Source: Casuarina equisetifolia
Lineage: Eukaryota; Streptophyta; Magnoliopsida; Fagales; Casuarinaceae
Length of the DNA: 64,000 bases
NCBI GenBank assembly: GCA_028551475.1
Contig: CM052358.1
Coordinates: 16,227,938-16,291,937 of the forward strand
Direction: 5' to 3'
The notes under the pieces are model-generated. The model had not been told where the DNA came from, ran no database searches, and saw nothing but the letters and a program-made list of their open reading frames with translations. The position numbers and the translations under genes were made by a program. Of the stretch, positions 26,233 to 37,209 are shown one piece after another (position 1 is the stretch's first letter; the number at the start of each line of letters is the position of its first letter).

Positions 26233-27198
26233 ACCTCAAGCCTAGCATTAGTGACTGAGTTATTTCCTTTTAAGCTTGGTGTGTCCTCGTATTTGTCTTG
26301 ATTCATGATTGTTCATTTAGCACACCATGTATAACATTTTTCGACACATCTCTATCAACGACATTATCCTTAAAAGCTCCGCGAAAGCTCCACCGTTCAC
26401 TCTTATGACTTCTATTCATAATGAATTTGCCATCAAAGACTTGAAACCCATGCATTGATTTCTTGGTATTAAAGTCTAGGGCACTATAATATCACGGGCT
26501 TGAGTTTTAACTCTAAAGCCTGGTCTTACTAGGAGAAGTAACCAAGCTTCTTATAAGCACTAAGATTTCCTCACTCTAATCTAATGTGAAACAAATGCCA
26601 TTAACCTTCTTTATTGGGTTGGGCCTTACACTAGACTCATAACATTTTCTGCCACTCAATCCATATGCCTTCAGCGTCGTCACGATCCTCTTGATGTGAT
26701 TGCCCCCCAAAAGCTTTGGGACCCCCTATCTACACCTTTTGGATTGTTAGCATTGGCGAGCTAGAGTGAGGTAGGTTTGATACAATTGTTACTTGCTTTA
26801 GTTTCAACTTAAAAAAACGGTCTTATTAAGAGGAATAACTAAACTTCTTATAAATACTATTATTTCTTCACTCTTTTCTAACATGAGATAAATACCACAT
26901 ACCCTCCATTGGGCTTGTGACACCCAAGACCTCTTCCTTCGTCAAGTCCAGTTTGCATTAGATTTATTAATCTTGGCAATTTATTAATGTTTATACAATG
27001 TCTACTCCTTATACTACTAATTACATTCTATCTATTTGTGCAGATGATCCTCCTCCAAATTCCATTCAATACCATAATATTGTAGGCACTCTTAAATATC
27101 TCACCACTCAGCTTACCTAGGCCTCTTCCTTCTCAAACCAAGTGTGCATTAGACATTATTCCTCCTGGCAGCGAGATTCATGTTCGGACCATGTCTAA
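26233..27198 (+). mobile_element. Copia RT/RNase H relic with nested TRIM (block copy 1)
   Basis: Broken translation gives a copia RT segment (a string like FAIKDLxPxHCFLGIKV near 26420-26475). After an inserted TRIM, part of the following domain appears (PPNSIQYHNIVGTLKYLTTQLT near 27050-27115). A ~193-base internal tandem repeat (26923 and 27116) is cut short by the unit junction at 27198. The block is matched in order by 36965-38060. Confidence 0.75.
26485..26925 (-). mobile_element. TRIM nested in the copia relic (block copy 1)
   Basis: Two ~150-base direct repeats (~26490-26645 and ~26790-26925) share CTTCTTATAA, TTTCCTCACTC-like and ACAAATGCCA-like blocks. Before the right repeat, AGGTTTGATACAATTG is a decayed complement of a TGGTATCAAAGCC primer site. 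The TRIM sits at the same position in the copia relic as its counterpart at 37210-37675. Confidence 0.65.
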
Positions 27199-28801
27199 CA
27201 AAACTAGAAATCTGTACCGTGGCTCCGAATTGCGGGATTGCCATCTGTCCAAGGACGACACTGCACCGCTGCCACGGGTAGAGTACCGTCCTATAAATGG
27301 CATTCCGACACGTCTACTCTCCTCAGAAAATGGCACCACAAAAAGACATCGGCTAGACGTGGATAGCGATGCCACATGGCTGTTGAACGGGCAAAAATCC
27401 GAACTCCCGATGACCTTCGTGAGTAGTACTAGTAGTAGTAGTTAGAGACTACTTTAGAGATATGGTCGGTCGCAGTCGTTTACTCTCCATAATTGCGCCC
27501 TTCACGCTCTCTCAAAATGAAAGTCTAAAGGAAGCTTCCGCCGCAAAAAGTAAAAGATAAACACATTTACCAAAGTCTCCTGCTTCGGTACATTTAATAT
27601 CGACCACTTTCGTGCACCGACCAATCGCAGAAACGTCGCTATAACCGATGGATCAAATCCCTCCCAAACGGAGCGTCCCAGTTCTTTGGGATTTATAAGT
27701 ATTTCATTAACTTCAAGTAGCTCTCCACGGTTCAAGATTCTCGCCAAAATTTCAACGGATAAGGAATTGTTTTGTTAATGAATATCCTCATTATCTTTCC
27801 GTAGGAGCATCCATCCGCATTCTATACAAACACCCCAACCCTGCAGACAAGTCTATCATCAGAACATTCCTAGTACAAAGCTTTTCCTACCGACTTCAAA
27901 ACCTTCCATTTCCATCCCTCTCTAAAATACTCATCCCCAACCCCTACCCTTATTTTCCTGCTTGCCAAACACTCTTCCATTCTCAAATTCACTTCCGAAA
28001 CCTTTTAAGTCTTTGTTTACTTCTTTCTTTCTTCTAAAACCCACTTCAAATGGCTCCCGAAATCACTACTGCCGCCACTGCCAAGGCCACCGGGCTTGAC
28101 AAGGCTGCTCCCGTACATACCCGGGCATATGTTACCTTCTTGGCCGGCCACGGGGACTACGTCAAAGGTGTGGTCGGCTTGGCCAAGGGCCTGAGAAAGG
28201 TGAAGTCCAAGTACCCACTAGTGATGGCAACCTTGCCCGACGTGCCCGAAGAGCACCGCCAGGTTCTGGTGTCTCAGGGCTGCATAGTGAAGTAGATTGA
28301 GCCAGAGTAACCCCCTGAGAACCAGACCCAGTTCGCCATGGCCTGCTACGTGATCAACTATTCCAAGCTACGTATTTGGGAGGTATGAAACCATGTTTTT
28401 GCATGCGTTACGCGCATTTAAGATGTATTTCTCAGTCGGTTCTTTTCTTCCTCCACAACTTTTGGAAAATATTTCCCAGAAAACATTGATTTCAATGATT
28501 TGTATTTTTTTCCCCGAAGTCAGACAACACCTTAATATACTATCAGTTTTCTTCTACCAACGTCTACGGCCTCGGCTGTGTTTTTAAGAACTTTTTCTTA
28601 CTCCTATGCTTGCCATATATTTTCAAAAAAATAGATGGGGATTCTTAAGAAATGATACTTCAATTCCTTTTCTTAGATCAAGTTGCATGATCTACTACTG
28701 TGCTAGCATAAATGGATCTTTCGAGAACACAGTAAAAATAGTCCTAACTTGAAGTTCCTGATTGAAATTGCAGTTTGTGGAGTACAGTAAGATGATCTAC
28801 C

Positions 28802-29486
28802 TGTTGGGTTGGTCTAGCCCATATTCGGGGACTTATTATTGGATCCAATTAGGGTAATGTGGCCCTAAGGTTTAAAAGAAAAAATATAGGGTTTTTTCTT
28901 TAAGAGAAGAGGTGAGTGGCCGTCAAAAGAAAAGAGAGAGAGAAAAGAAAAGAGCAGAATTTCGCAGGAATTAGAGGCCCTACGCAGCAGTTGATCAAAC
29001 GTTTGATCAAGGACGATCCGTGGTCCGATTGAGCTGATTTTTTGTCAGCAGGTTCGGGATTGGGTGTTCTTCATTGTGAACGGTTGGATCGTCGTTTGGA
29101 GCTCTTGAAGTCAGCAGATTGTGGTCGAAAATCTGGGTGATATTTCTCCAACTTTTCTTGGTTAAGTTGTTGTTTACAACTTGTTCTTCACTATTTATTG
29201 GTGATTCTATGTTGTTGAATCAGTAAATCTTTGTCATGTTGCTATTGTTAAGGACTTGATTGGGTTGTATCCTAACGATTGATATAGTGGAGATTTGGGT
29301 GGACTCCGTGATTGGTCCCGTGGTTTTTTTATCCTTCACATTGGAGGAGTTTTTCCACGTAGAAATTCTTTTGTGTTGACTGTGATTTGATTATTTTACT
29401 TGTGATTCGAATACATCGTTGGTGTTTTAGTATTTCCTCATAGGTTCAATCAAAGTGGGAAACTTTATACGACGTTTTTCCCATCA
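28802..29486 (+). repeat. 5' LTR of the young copia element
   Basis: Starts TGTTGGGTTGG and ends TTTCCCATCA. Contains the perfect 20-base palindrome TTGATCAAACGTTTGATCAA at 28991-29010. Confidence 0.95.
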
Positions 29487-29541
29487 GAGTGGTATCAATA
29501 GCTTAGGTTGTGGTTGTTTTATCTTTGGATTTGATTGAACG

Positions 29542-30615
29542 ATGGAACTAAGCACTAACAGGATGATTAGTTTGAATGGACGAAATTATCATGTTTGGAA
29601 GGGTAAGATGGAAGATTTGCTTTATGTGAAGCGTTGGCACTTACCAGTGTTTAGTGAAACTAGACTAGATAACATGAGTGAGGCCGATTGGACTCTTGAG
29701 CATAAAATTGTATACGGGTTCATTCGACAATTTGTAGATGAGAATGTTTTGAATCACATTAGTAAAGAAACACATGCTCGGACTCTATGGAACAAACTTG
29801 AATCTTTGTATGCTCGAAAGATTGGAAATAATAAGATGTATTTGATGAAGCAACTTATTAGCTTGAAATACAAAGATGGGCAATCCATATCTGATCATTT
29901 GAATGAGTTTCAGGGAATGTTAGATCAACTTTCAGGCATGAATATGAAGTTTGAAGATGAAGTACAAGGACTTTGGTTACTTGGTACTTTACCAGAATCT
30001 TGGGAAACATTTCGTATGTCAGTGAGTAACTCTGCTCCCGATGGAATTGTCACTATGGATTTTGCCAAGACTAGTATTTTGAATGAAGAGATGAGAAGAA
30101 AGAGTCAGGGTTCTTTGTCTCATTCTGAAGCTTTGGTTATTGAAAATAGGGGGAGAAGTCATAGTAGAGGTCCGAGAGGTTATAACAAAAGTCGAAGTAA
30201 GTCTAGATCATGGCATAAAAATGTAGAGTGCCATCATTGTGGCAAGATGGGTCATATCAAGAAAAATTGCTTCCAGCTGAAAAATGAAAAGAAAAATGGT
30301 AAAGGTAGAAATGAGAAGAAGAAAGTTAATGAAAGTGAGGAGAAGAAGGACAACAATGATAATGATCGAGTTGCAGCAGCTACTAATGAACTTGTTATTG
30401 TGTGTTATGATGATAATGTGAATTTTGCAAGCAATGAGACAAGTTGGATAATTGATAGTGGTGCTTCTCTTCATATTACTTCCAAGAGGGAGTTCTTTAC
30501 TTCTTATACTCCTGGAAACTTTGGCACATTGAAGATGGGTAATGATTGCTTGGCTAAAGTTGTAGGTATGAGAGATGTATGCTTGAAGACTCGTAATGGT
30601 TCTCAAGAATGTTAA
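29542..30615 (+). CDS. Copia gag-protease ORF (retrotransposon)
   Basis: A 357-residue open frame. The N-terminal ~190 residues match the UBN2/gag family of plant copia elements (LNGRNYHVWKGKMEDLL near the start). A basic Ser/Arg-rich stretch follows, then a CCHC zinc knuckle (CHHCGKMGHIKKNC, residues ~232-245). The aspartic protease motif WIIDSGASLHIT lies at ~305, with DSG in place of DTG, as is common in this group. The frame ends soon after the protease where a frameshift leads into the next segment (30596 on). The protein would assemble virus-like particles and bind element RNA. No lesion is seen within gag itself. Confidence 0.88.
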   Translation: MELSTNRMISLNGRNYHVWKGKMEDLLYVKRWHLPVFSETRLDNMSEADWTLEHKIVYGFIRQFVDENVLNHISKETHARTLWNKLESLYARKIGNNKMYLMKQLISLKYKDGQSISDHLNEFQGMLDQLSGMNMKFEDEVQGLWLLGTLPESWETFRMSVSNSAPDGIVTMDFAKTSILNEEMRRKSQGSLSHSEALVIENRGRSHSRGPRGYNKSRSKSRSWHKNVECHHCGKMGHIKKNCFQLKNEKKNGKGRNEKKKVNESEEKKDNNDNDRVAAATNELVIVCYDDNVNFASNETSWIIDSGASLHITSKREFFTSYTPGNFGTLKMGNDCLAKVVGMRDVCLKTRNGSQEC

Positions 30616-31605
30616 ACATGTACCAGAAATTCGCTTGAATTTGAATTCTACCGGACAACTTGATGATGAAGGTTTTTGCAATATCTTCAATAATGGACAA
30701 TGGAAACTTACTAAGGGTTCATTAGTTATGGCTAGAGGCAAGAAAGAGTCTTCTTTGAATTTGTTTCAGGCCAAGATTTCCAAGAACACTAGTAATATAG
30801 TGGAAGATGGAAATGCAAGTGCTTTATGGCATAAAAGATTAAGTCACATGAGTGAGAAGGGCATGAATGTGTTGTCAAAGAAGAACTTGTTATCTGGGAT
30901 TAAGAGTGCAAAACTTGAGAAGTGTGCACATTGTTTAGCTGGAAAACAGATGAGGAAGACAAAAAAGATATGGAAAGAGTTCCTTATGCTTCGGTTGTTG
31001 GTTGTTTAATGTATGCAATGATTTGTACAAGGCCAGATATAGCTCATGCAGTTGGAGTAGTTAGCAGATTTACTTCTAATCCTGGAAGAGAACATTGGAA
31101 TGCAGTGAAGTGGATTCTAAGGTATCTTCGAGGCATTTCTAGTTTGAAACTTTCATTTGGGAGTGATAAGCCTATTCTTGTGGGATATACAGATTCTGAC
31201 ATGGCAGGAGATATTGATAATAGAAGATCTACTTCAGGTTACTTGATTAAATTTTCAGGGGGAGCTGTGGCATGGCAATCAAGATTACAAAAATGTATTG
31301 CTCTATCTACAACAGAAGCAGAATTTATTGCAGCAACGGAAGCATGTAAAGAGTTGCTTTGGATGAAGGAATTCATAAAAGAACTTGGTTTCATGCAAGA
31401 AAAGTATGTGTTATTTTGTGATAGTCAAAGTGCTATACGTCTTGCTAAGAACTCTACTTTTCATCAAAGGTCAAAGCATATTGATGTAATGTATCATTGG
31501 ATACGAGATATAATGGAAACCAAAGAGGTTGCACTTGAAAAGGTACATACTGAGGATAATGGTTCTGATATGATGACAAAGGCTCTATGGCGAGAAAAGT
31601 TTTGA
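30596..31605 (+). pseudogene. Copia pol remnant: pre-integrase fused to RNase H
   Basis: 30596-31009 carries the end of the protease region and the GAG-pre-integrase zinc-binding part (LWHKRLSHMS...CAHCLAGKQ). Near 30957-30975 the sequence jumps, with a frame change, to the end of reverse transcriptase and RNase H (ASVVGCLMYAM, RPDIAHAVG, YTDSDMAGD, STTEAEFIAA, SKHIDVMYHWIRD). The integrase catalytic core and the RT active site are absent, which is a deletion of about 2 kb compared with full copia elements. The RNase H half is open to 31605. Confidence 0.88.
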
Positions 31606-31689
31606 GTTTTGTCGGCATGAGGCCGGTTTGGATTGTGCTTGAGAAATGAACATATGGAATCTCCCTCATTTGGGCTGGAGGGGGAGAAT

Positions 31690-32375
31690 TGTTGGGTTGG
31701 TCTAGCCCATATTCGGGGACTTATTATTGGGTCCAATTAGGGTAATGTGGCCCTAAGGTTTAAAAGAAAAAATATAGGGTTTTTTCTTTAAGAGAAGAGG
31801 TGAGTGGTCGTCAAAAGAAAAGAGAGAGAGAAAAGAAAAGAGCAGAATTTCACAGGAATTAGAGGCCCTGCGCAGCAGTTGATCAAACGTTTGATCAAGG
31901 ACGATCCGTGGTCCGATTGAGCTGATTTTTTATCAACAGGTTCGGGATTGGATGTTCTTCATTGTGAACGGTTGGATCGTCGTTTGGAGCTCTTGAAGTC
32001 AGCAGATTGTGGTCGAACATCTGGGTAATATTTCTCCAACTCTTCTTGGTTAAGTTGTTGTTTACAACTTGTTCTTCACTATTTATTGGTGATTCTATTG
32101 TTGTTGAATCAGTAAATCTTTGTCCTGTTGCTATTGTTAAGGACTTGATTGGGTTGTATCCTAACGATTGATATAGTGGAGATTTGGGTGGACTCCGTGA
32201 TCGATCCCGTGGTTTTTTTATCCTTCACATTGGAGGAGTTTTTCCACGTAGAAATTCTTTTGTGTTGACTGTGATTTGATTATTTTACTTGTGATTCGAA
32301 TACATCGTTGGTGTTTTAGTATTTCCTCATAGGTTCAATCAAAGTGGGAAACTTTATACGTCGTTTTTCCCATCA
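31690..32375 (+). repeat. 3' LTR of the young copia element
   Basis: About 98% identical by eye to 28802-29486; same ends; the palindrome lies at 31879-31898. Confidence 0.95.
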
Positions 32376-33240
32376 CTACCTAGATGGAGACATTCAAGTC
32401 TTTGACAACATAGACCACCTCTTTGATCTCCCAGACAACTGCTTCTACGCAGTGATGGACTGCTTTTGTGAGAAAACTTGCAGCCGCACTCCACAATACA
32501 AGATTGGCTACTGCCAGCAGTGCCCTGACAGGGTCAAGTGGCCTGCCGAGTTTGGCCCTAAGCCTGCTCTTTACTTCAACGCTGGGATGTTTGTCTATGA
32601 GCCCAGCCTACCAACGTACCACGACCTCCTCCAGAGCCTCAAAGAAACGGCTCCTACTCCTTTTGTTGAACAGGTAATTATGGTCTTCGCATTCACTGCT
32701 TTGTTGACTTGAGTAGTTTGTTATGCTCGATTGTCAATTTAAATTTGACTCGAAATTCTATGATTCTTGCAGGACTTTTTGAACATATTCTAGGGAGATT
32801 TACAAACCCATCCCTCCAGTGTACAACCTTGTCCTGGCCTTGTTGTGGCGCCATCCGGAGAACATTGAGCTTGAGAAGGTCAAAGTTGTTCACTATTGTG
32901 CTGCTGTGAGTATTCGCTTTGTTTCTGATAACTATCTCAATTTTGTTGAAGCCAGTTCTTTCTTGGATTGTGATCTAAATGTGGTGAAACTGGATTGTTT
33001 TATAGGGATCCAAGCCATGGAGGTATACTGGAGAAAGAAGAGAACATGGACAGAGAAGATATCAAGATGCTGGTGAAGAAATGGTGGGACATATACGATG
33101 ATGAGTCACTGGACTACAAGAGCAGCCAGCCTCATGAAGAGGCGAAAAAAGGGTCTAAGAGGAATAACCTGCAATCAATTTCGGCGGTGCTTTCTAAGGC
33201 TTGTGGGGTTGACTATATCACCGCCGCATCCGCAGCTTAG

Positions 33241-33957
33241 TTCTTGTGGGTCACATGCAAGTAAATGTGCATAGGATATGGCGTAAGCGGGCTGGTTTTG
33301 GAGCTCTGTTTTAGGGTAAGGGCTACTCTATCCAAATTTTATGTATTTTTAAGGGTTTACAGTATAGTCTATTGTGGTCATTCCTTTTTAAATGAAAGAC
33401 CTAGATATTGTATTTAGATTCACATTGTTAATTTGGGTTGTTCACATTTGAAGTTTATGGGAACAAAGATTTTTTAGTATATAATTTGTTATCTCTCCGT
33501 CCCTTTGTCTCTCTCTTTCTTAAAAACGGTGCTTGGGTTATTCTTTGCCGGTGTTCAGCTATATTGGTTAATTACTGTGGCAACCCAGGCGTCTATGAAA
33601 GGTTAAGTGTACTTAAAGAAAAGATAACATTTCAGTAATCGTCTATCCTTTAATGTCATAAAAATGTTACAAATATCACAACATGCCATCTAAAAATTAC
33701 TTTTTTTAGGGAATTTAATTCCTAGATTATAATGAACTTGTTGAATATCAAGATTATTTATCCTTAAATTTAGGTTGAAAATATTGCACTTTGATCTTTT
33801 GTGATTGTTTCCAATGACAGTTAAACAAGAAAAGATATGTAGTAAATAAAAGATATGCTAAATACTAGATATACTTTAATAGTTTGTTCTTTGAGGAAAT
33901 TTCTTCAAGATCTGGATAAGGCTATAGATCTTGTAAAAGAAGAAGACGTTGCACCAA
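33241..33957. other. GolS copy 2 3' flank
   Basis: Collinear with 20516-21235. It contains the unit tail block and stops at GTTGCACCAAAC, where the T-run of a LINE begins. The tail's continuation (GAAAGTGCATATTGAG) reappears at ~36303. Confidence 0.75.
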
Positions 33958-36300
33958 ACTTTTTTTTTTTTTGGTTTTTAATGTAAGTTGCATTAATAGA
34001 AATTAATATACAAAGGCACATAGGCATACCCCATAATTACAACAATTTTCAAAAGTAAACTAAGAGTAAGAAAAAATAGAGGTTGGAAGCCTCCAAATCT
34101 CACTCAAATATACATTACCTTGTGAGGGTTTGATATTGTGAAGCAAAGAAGCTCTCTCTCTTATAATTTTCCTTACTTTAGCTAACAAGATTAGAATGTC
34201 AACAAATGTATTTTGAAATCTTATTCTATTCCTTTCTGCCTAAATGCAATAAATACAAGCTAGAAAAGATATTTTAAGAAGTTTTGCAACCAGATCTTTA
34301 CCTTTAGATGCTTTAATCATCCAATTTAATTCTTCATTCCATCCTCCGATATGACGTCGAATTCCATTTTGAGCAAGGATATTTTTTCAAATCAACATTG
34401 TATAAGGGCATTAAAAAAAAAAATGACTCCTGTTTTCTACTTGAGTCTGACAAAAATCACAGTATTGGTTAATTGTAGGAAGCTATTGTACCATTCTCTC
34501 TGCTGTAGAAAGTCGATCGTGGCAAACTAGCCATTCAATGAAGTTATGTTTGCAAATCCCACTAGTTCAAATTAGATCATACCAATTTACTTTTTCATTT
34601 ACTGGTTGTAGGTCTTGATAAATAGTTTTGCAACAGTAGGCAAGGTTGGAAAGAACTGAGGTAAGCATGAGCCTTAACTTAAGAAGACTTCTCCAACTCC
34701 AAACCATTGAACCTTTGATTTGAATCTGTATTACTGAAATTTTTTTACATTTAGTGCTATGTATCCACTTACTCCATAATGATTCATCTAGATGATTTAT
34801 GAAAGTCCAAAGCATACGTCCTAAAAGGACTTTATTCCAAAGTTTAAGGTTTGGCAAGCCCAATCCCCCTTCCTTATTTGGTGAGCAAACTTTTTGCCAA
34901 ATAATTTTGTGGGAACGTTGTATATCTATACTTCCTGCCTATAAAAAATTTCTAATCTTTTTTTCTATTTCATAAATTATTTGCTTTGGCAGTAAGAAAA
35001 CTTGTATCCAAAATGTACATGTGAAAATTAGAACTGATTTAGATAACTGCAATCTTCTAGCAAAGCTTAGATGCTTCATTCCCTAACCTTCTATTTTGCT
35101 AAATATTTTATCTGTCAAACCTTTGCAATCAACATGAGTAAGCCTTTTTGTAATCAACAAAACTCCAAGATATCAAATAGGGAGTGCACCCATGGGAAAG
35201 GCATGTGATCTAAGATGAAAAGCTGTTTTTGATATGATAATCCTGAGAAGAATATTTGACATTTACTTGGATTGTAATGAAGACTTGTAAGTTCACCAAA
35301 CTCCTTCAAAACTTCTATAAGACAAAGCACTGAATTTATATCTCCATAAGAAAAAAGAAACAGATCATCAGCAAAACACAAATGGGTGATTTTCTCAGTT
35401 TTGCATCGCCAATGAAATTTAAAAGTTGTTGTGGAGGTTTTTGCAATAATAATTCTATTTAGTATTTTCATAACCAGTATAAATAGATAAAGGGATAAGA
35501 GGATAAGGGGATAAAGGGATAATGGGTCACCTTGTCTCAATCCATTGGTACCTTCAAAGTAACTTGCATGCTCTCCATTGAAATTTATTAAGAACCTTGT
35601 TGTAGAAATGCATTCTCCTATCAGATCAACTACATGCTGAAGAGTATTAATAGCATTCAGAACCCCTAATATAGCTTCCCACTTAACCATATCATATGCT
35701 TTCATGAGATCAATTTTTATAGCCACATGCTTACCTTTATCATCTTTATGATAATTGTGAAGTAATTATCATAGCATAATTACTTCACATAGCATAATAT
35801 TCTAAAAAATTTGGCGTCCTTTAATGAATGCAGTTTGGTTTTGGCTTACTACTGATGGGATAATCACATTCAACTTCCCAACTAACATCTTGGATATAAT
35901 CTTGTAAAGAACATTGCAACATGTTATTGGTCTATAATTTTTATTGCCACAAGGATTAGGAACCTTTGGAATTAAGGATAACAATGTAGAGTTGATAACC
36001 TTCAACATCTTCCTAGATGAGAAGAACTCTAGTATAGCATCTTCTATATCTCTTCCAATTATAGGCCAAGCTTTCTTATAGAAGAAACTATTATACCCAT
36101 CTGGCCTAGGAGCTTTAAAATCATAAATACCCCAAATAGCTTTAATAACATATGAACGTTCAAATTTTATTGTACTAAAAAGTGTACTTACATCATTACC
36201 ATGAAATAAAGATGTGTACAAACAGTTGGTGAAGTTCCTTCTAGCATTATCAAGACTAGACTTATAATATGCAATAATAACAATTTTCAAGCCCTCTTCT
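33958..36300 (-). mobile_element. 5'-truncated L1-type LINE, minus strand
   Basis: Read on the minus strand, broken frames encode a non-LTR reverse transcriptase. The upstream fingers region (KAPRPDGYNSFFYKKAW, LIPKVPNP, NYRPITCCNVLYKI) lies at 36290-35802. The palm (IDLMKAYDMVKWE, GLRQGDPLS, FADDLFLFSYGD) lies at 35726-35154, and the downstream PNLKLWNKVLLGRMLW segment at 34863-34567. The T-run at 33959-33974 is the poly(A) tail. The endonuclease domain is missing and the element starts in the EN-RT linker, as usual for 5' truncation. There are several stops and frameshifts. It sits inside the 3' tail block of GolS unit 2; a clean target-site duplication could not be made out. Confidence 0.92.
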
Positions 36301-36821
36301 TCGAAAGTGCATATTGAGTTTGCGAAATAAAATTAATTTTCTATTCAGTTTTAACTTGAGGGGAATTAAGGAAGGTTACGTTTCCTTTTCCTATTTGGCC
36401 CGTATCTGGATTCAAAAACTTCTATCCTATCTCTCTTGTGAATCGCCTTACAAGGATAAAAAATATACTTCTTTTCTGAAGAGTTTCTCGATGGTTTAAA
36501 TAATAAAAGAACAATCTTTATATTATTTTTGACACACTCCTTTATAATTAATGTGAATTGTGGGATTTGTTACAGAGTCATACTTTCGTCTACAAGTGTC
36601 CTTTATTGAAATCATATTCAGAAAATTCAGTTGTTTCTTAGAAATTAGGTTGTAAGGAAAAAGATATATTTGTCCACATTTTTTTTAACACTTGCCAATA
36701 TTTTGAAGTTAGAGCGGCAAGAAAAGATTTGCAGGCAATCCAACCCCACTACTGATTGAGCAATCAAACCCATAATTCTTTTCTTCATTTCGATCATTTC
36801 CTCCGAACATACCCAGTCCAA
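36301..36821. other. Continuation of GolS-unit tail and upstream of GolS copy 3
   Basis: Starts with the rest of the tail (GAAAGTGCATATTGAG). GAGGGGAATTAAGGAAGGTTAC matches the end of the orphan tail at ~17825-17850 better than anything after copy 1. From ~36480 on it is AT-rich without recognised features. Confidence 0.5.
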
Positions 36822-36955
36822 ATGGCTCCCTATGTCACTGGTGACGTAACTGTTACAGGTTTCATTAAGCAAGTGACCTTGCCAACCGCAGCATATCTGA
36901 CAGTCTTTTATATGCTTATCCTTTTAAAATGGCGGTTTTGGCCGATGTGCCAAAG
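36822..36955 (+). pseudogene. GolS: Galactinol synthase remnant (divergent copy 3, exon 1 only)
   Basis: An ATG at 36822 opens MAPYVTGDVTVTGFIKQ followed by VTLPTAAYLT, which aligns with the GolS N-terminus up to the RAYVTF block. In a different frame from ~36910, YAYPFKMAVLADVPKE aligns with the KYPLVVATLPDVPEE block. The ~25 residues between these blocks (the LAGNGDYVKG region) are deleted and the frame is shifted. The wording differs clearly from copies 1 and 2, so this is an older or different paralogue. After the PKE codons GolS similarity stops and copia-relic sequence begins (~36965). No other exons were found. Confidence 0.8.
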
Positions 36956-37209
36956 GAATGCAATTGCATAAGCCTGACATTAGTGACACAGTTCCTTTCT
37001 CCTCTTGGTTTGTCCCTGAATTTTGTCCTAATTCATCATTGTTCAGGTGGCACGCCGACAAGCATAACATTTTTTTATGCATCTTTGTCAACACATTATC
37101 CTCAAAAGCTCCGCGAAAGCTCCACTATCCACCCTTATGACCATTCTTCATAATGAATTTGCAATCAAAGACTTAAACCCTTCCATTGTTTTCTTGGTAT
37201 TGAAGTTTA

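Larger units (their letters stand above)
17921..27198 (+). repeat. Tandem segmental duplication, unit 1 (intact GolS)
   Basis: Similarity to unit 2 starts at AACAAAACTAGAAATCT (here ~17922, there ~27199). It covers promoter, exons, introns and 3' flank to ~21300. It resumes at ~26233 for a copia/TRIM composite block and ends at ACCATGTCT (27198), where unit 2 begins. The 21.3-26.2 kb stretch is not seen in unit 2 and contains an LTR-element relic. Confidence 0.7.
28802..32375 (+). mobile_element. Young, internally deleted Ty1/copia element in GolS exon 2
   Basis: LTRs at 28802-29486 (685 bases) and 31690-32375 (686 bases), both TG...CA, are flanked by the 5-base duplication CTACC (28797-28801 and 32376-32380). 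A primer site TGGTATCAATAGC begins 3 bases after the 5' LTR (29490), and a polypurine tract (~31677-31688) precedes the 3' LTR. By eye the LTRs differ at about 14 positions plus one indel (~2%). The interior is only 2.2 kb: gag-protease, a pre-integrase remnant, then the RNase H end. The integrase core and most of RT are missing. It is non-autonomous but has the ends and gag needed for mobilisation in trans. Confidence 0.95.
28050..33240 (+). pseudogene. GolS: Galactinol synthase pseudogene (copy 2)
   Basis: All four exons of copy 1 can be traced: 28050-28382; 28774-28801 plus 32381-32673; 32773-32905; 33006-33240. Exon 1 has two in-frame stops (TAG 28293-28295, TAA 28308-28310) where copy 1 has KEIEPVY. 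Exon 2 is split by a copia element flanked by CTACC duplications. Exon 3 lacks two bases at ~32790, giving an immediate TAG. Exon 4 has one extra A near 33035. The TATA box has mutated (TATACAAA). Splice sites remain and exon and intron sequence is still very close to copy 1, so the duplication and the decay are fairly recent. No functional enzyme can be made. Confidence 0.95.

Noticed and set aside
28393..28587. Open frames in the GolS introns (also 19248-19490)
   Set aside because: They are intron sequence conserved between the two copies because of recent duplication, not selection.
36301..36821. Possible promoter of a separate third GolS gene
   Set aside because: No TATA or other element could be matched to the copy 1 promoter; only the coding remnant is supportable.
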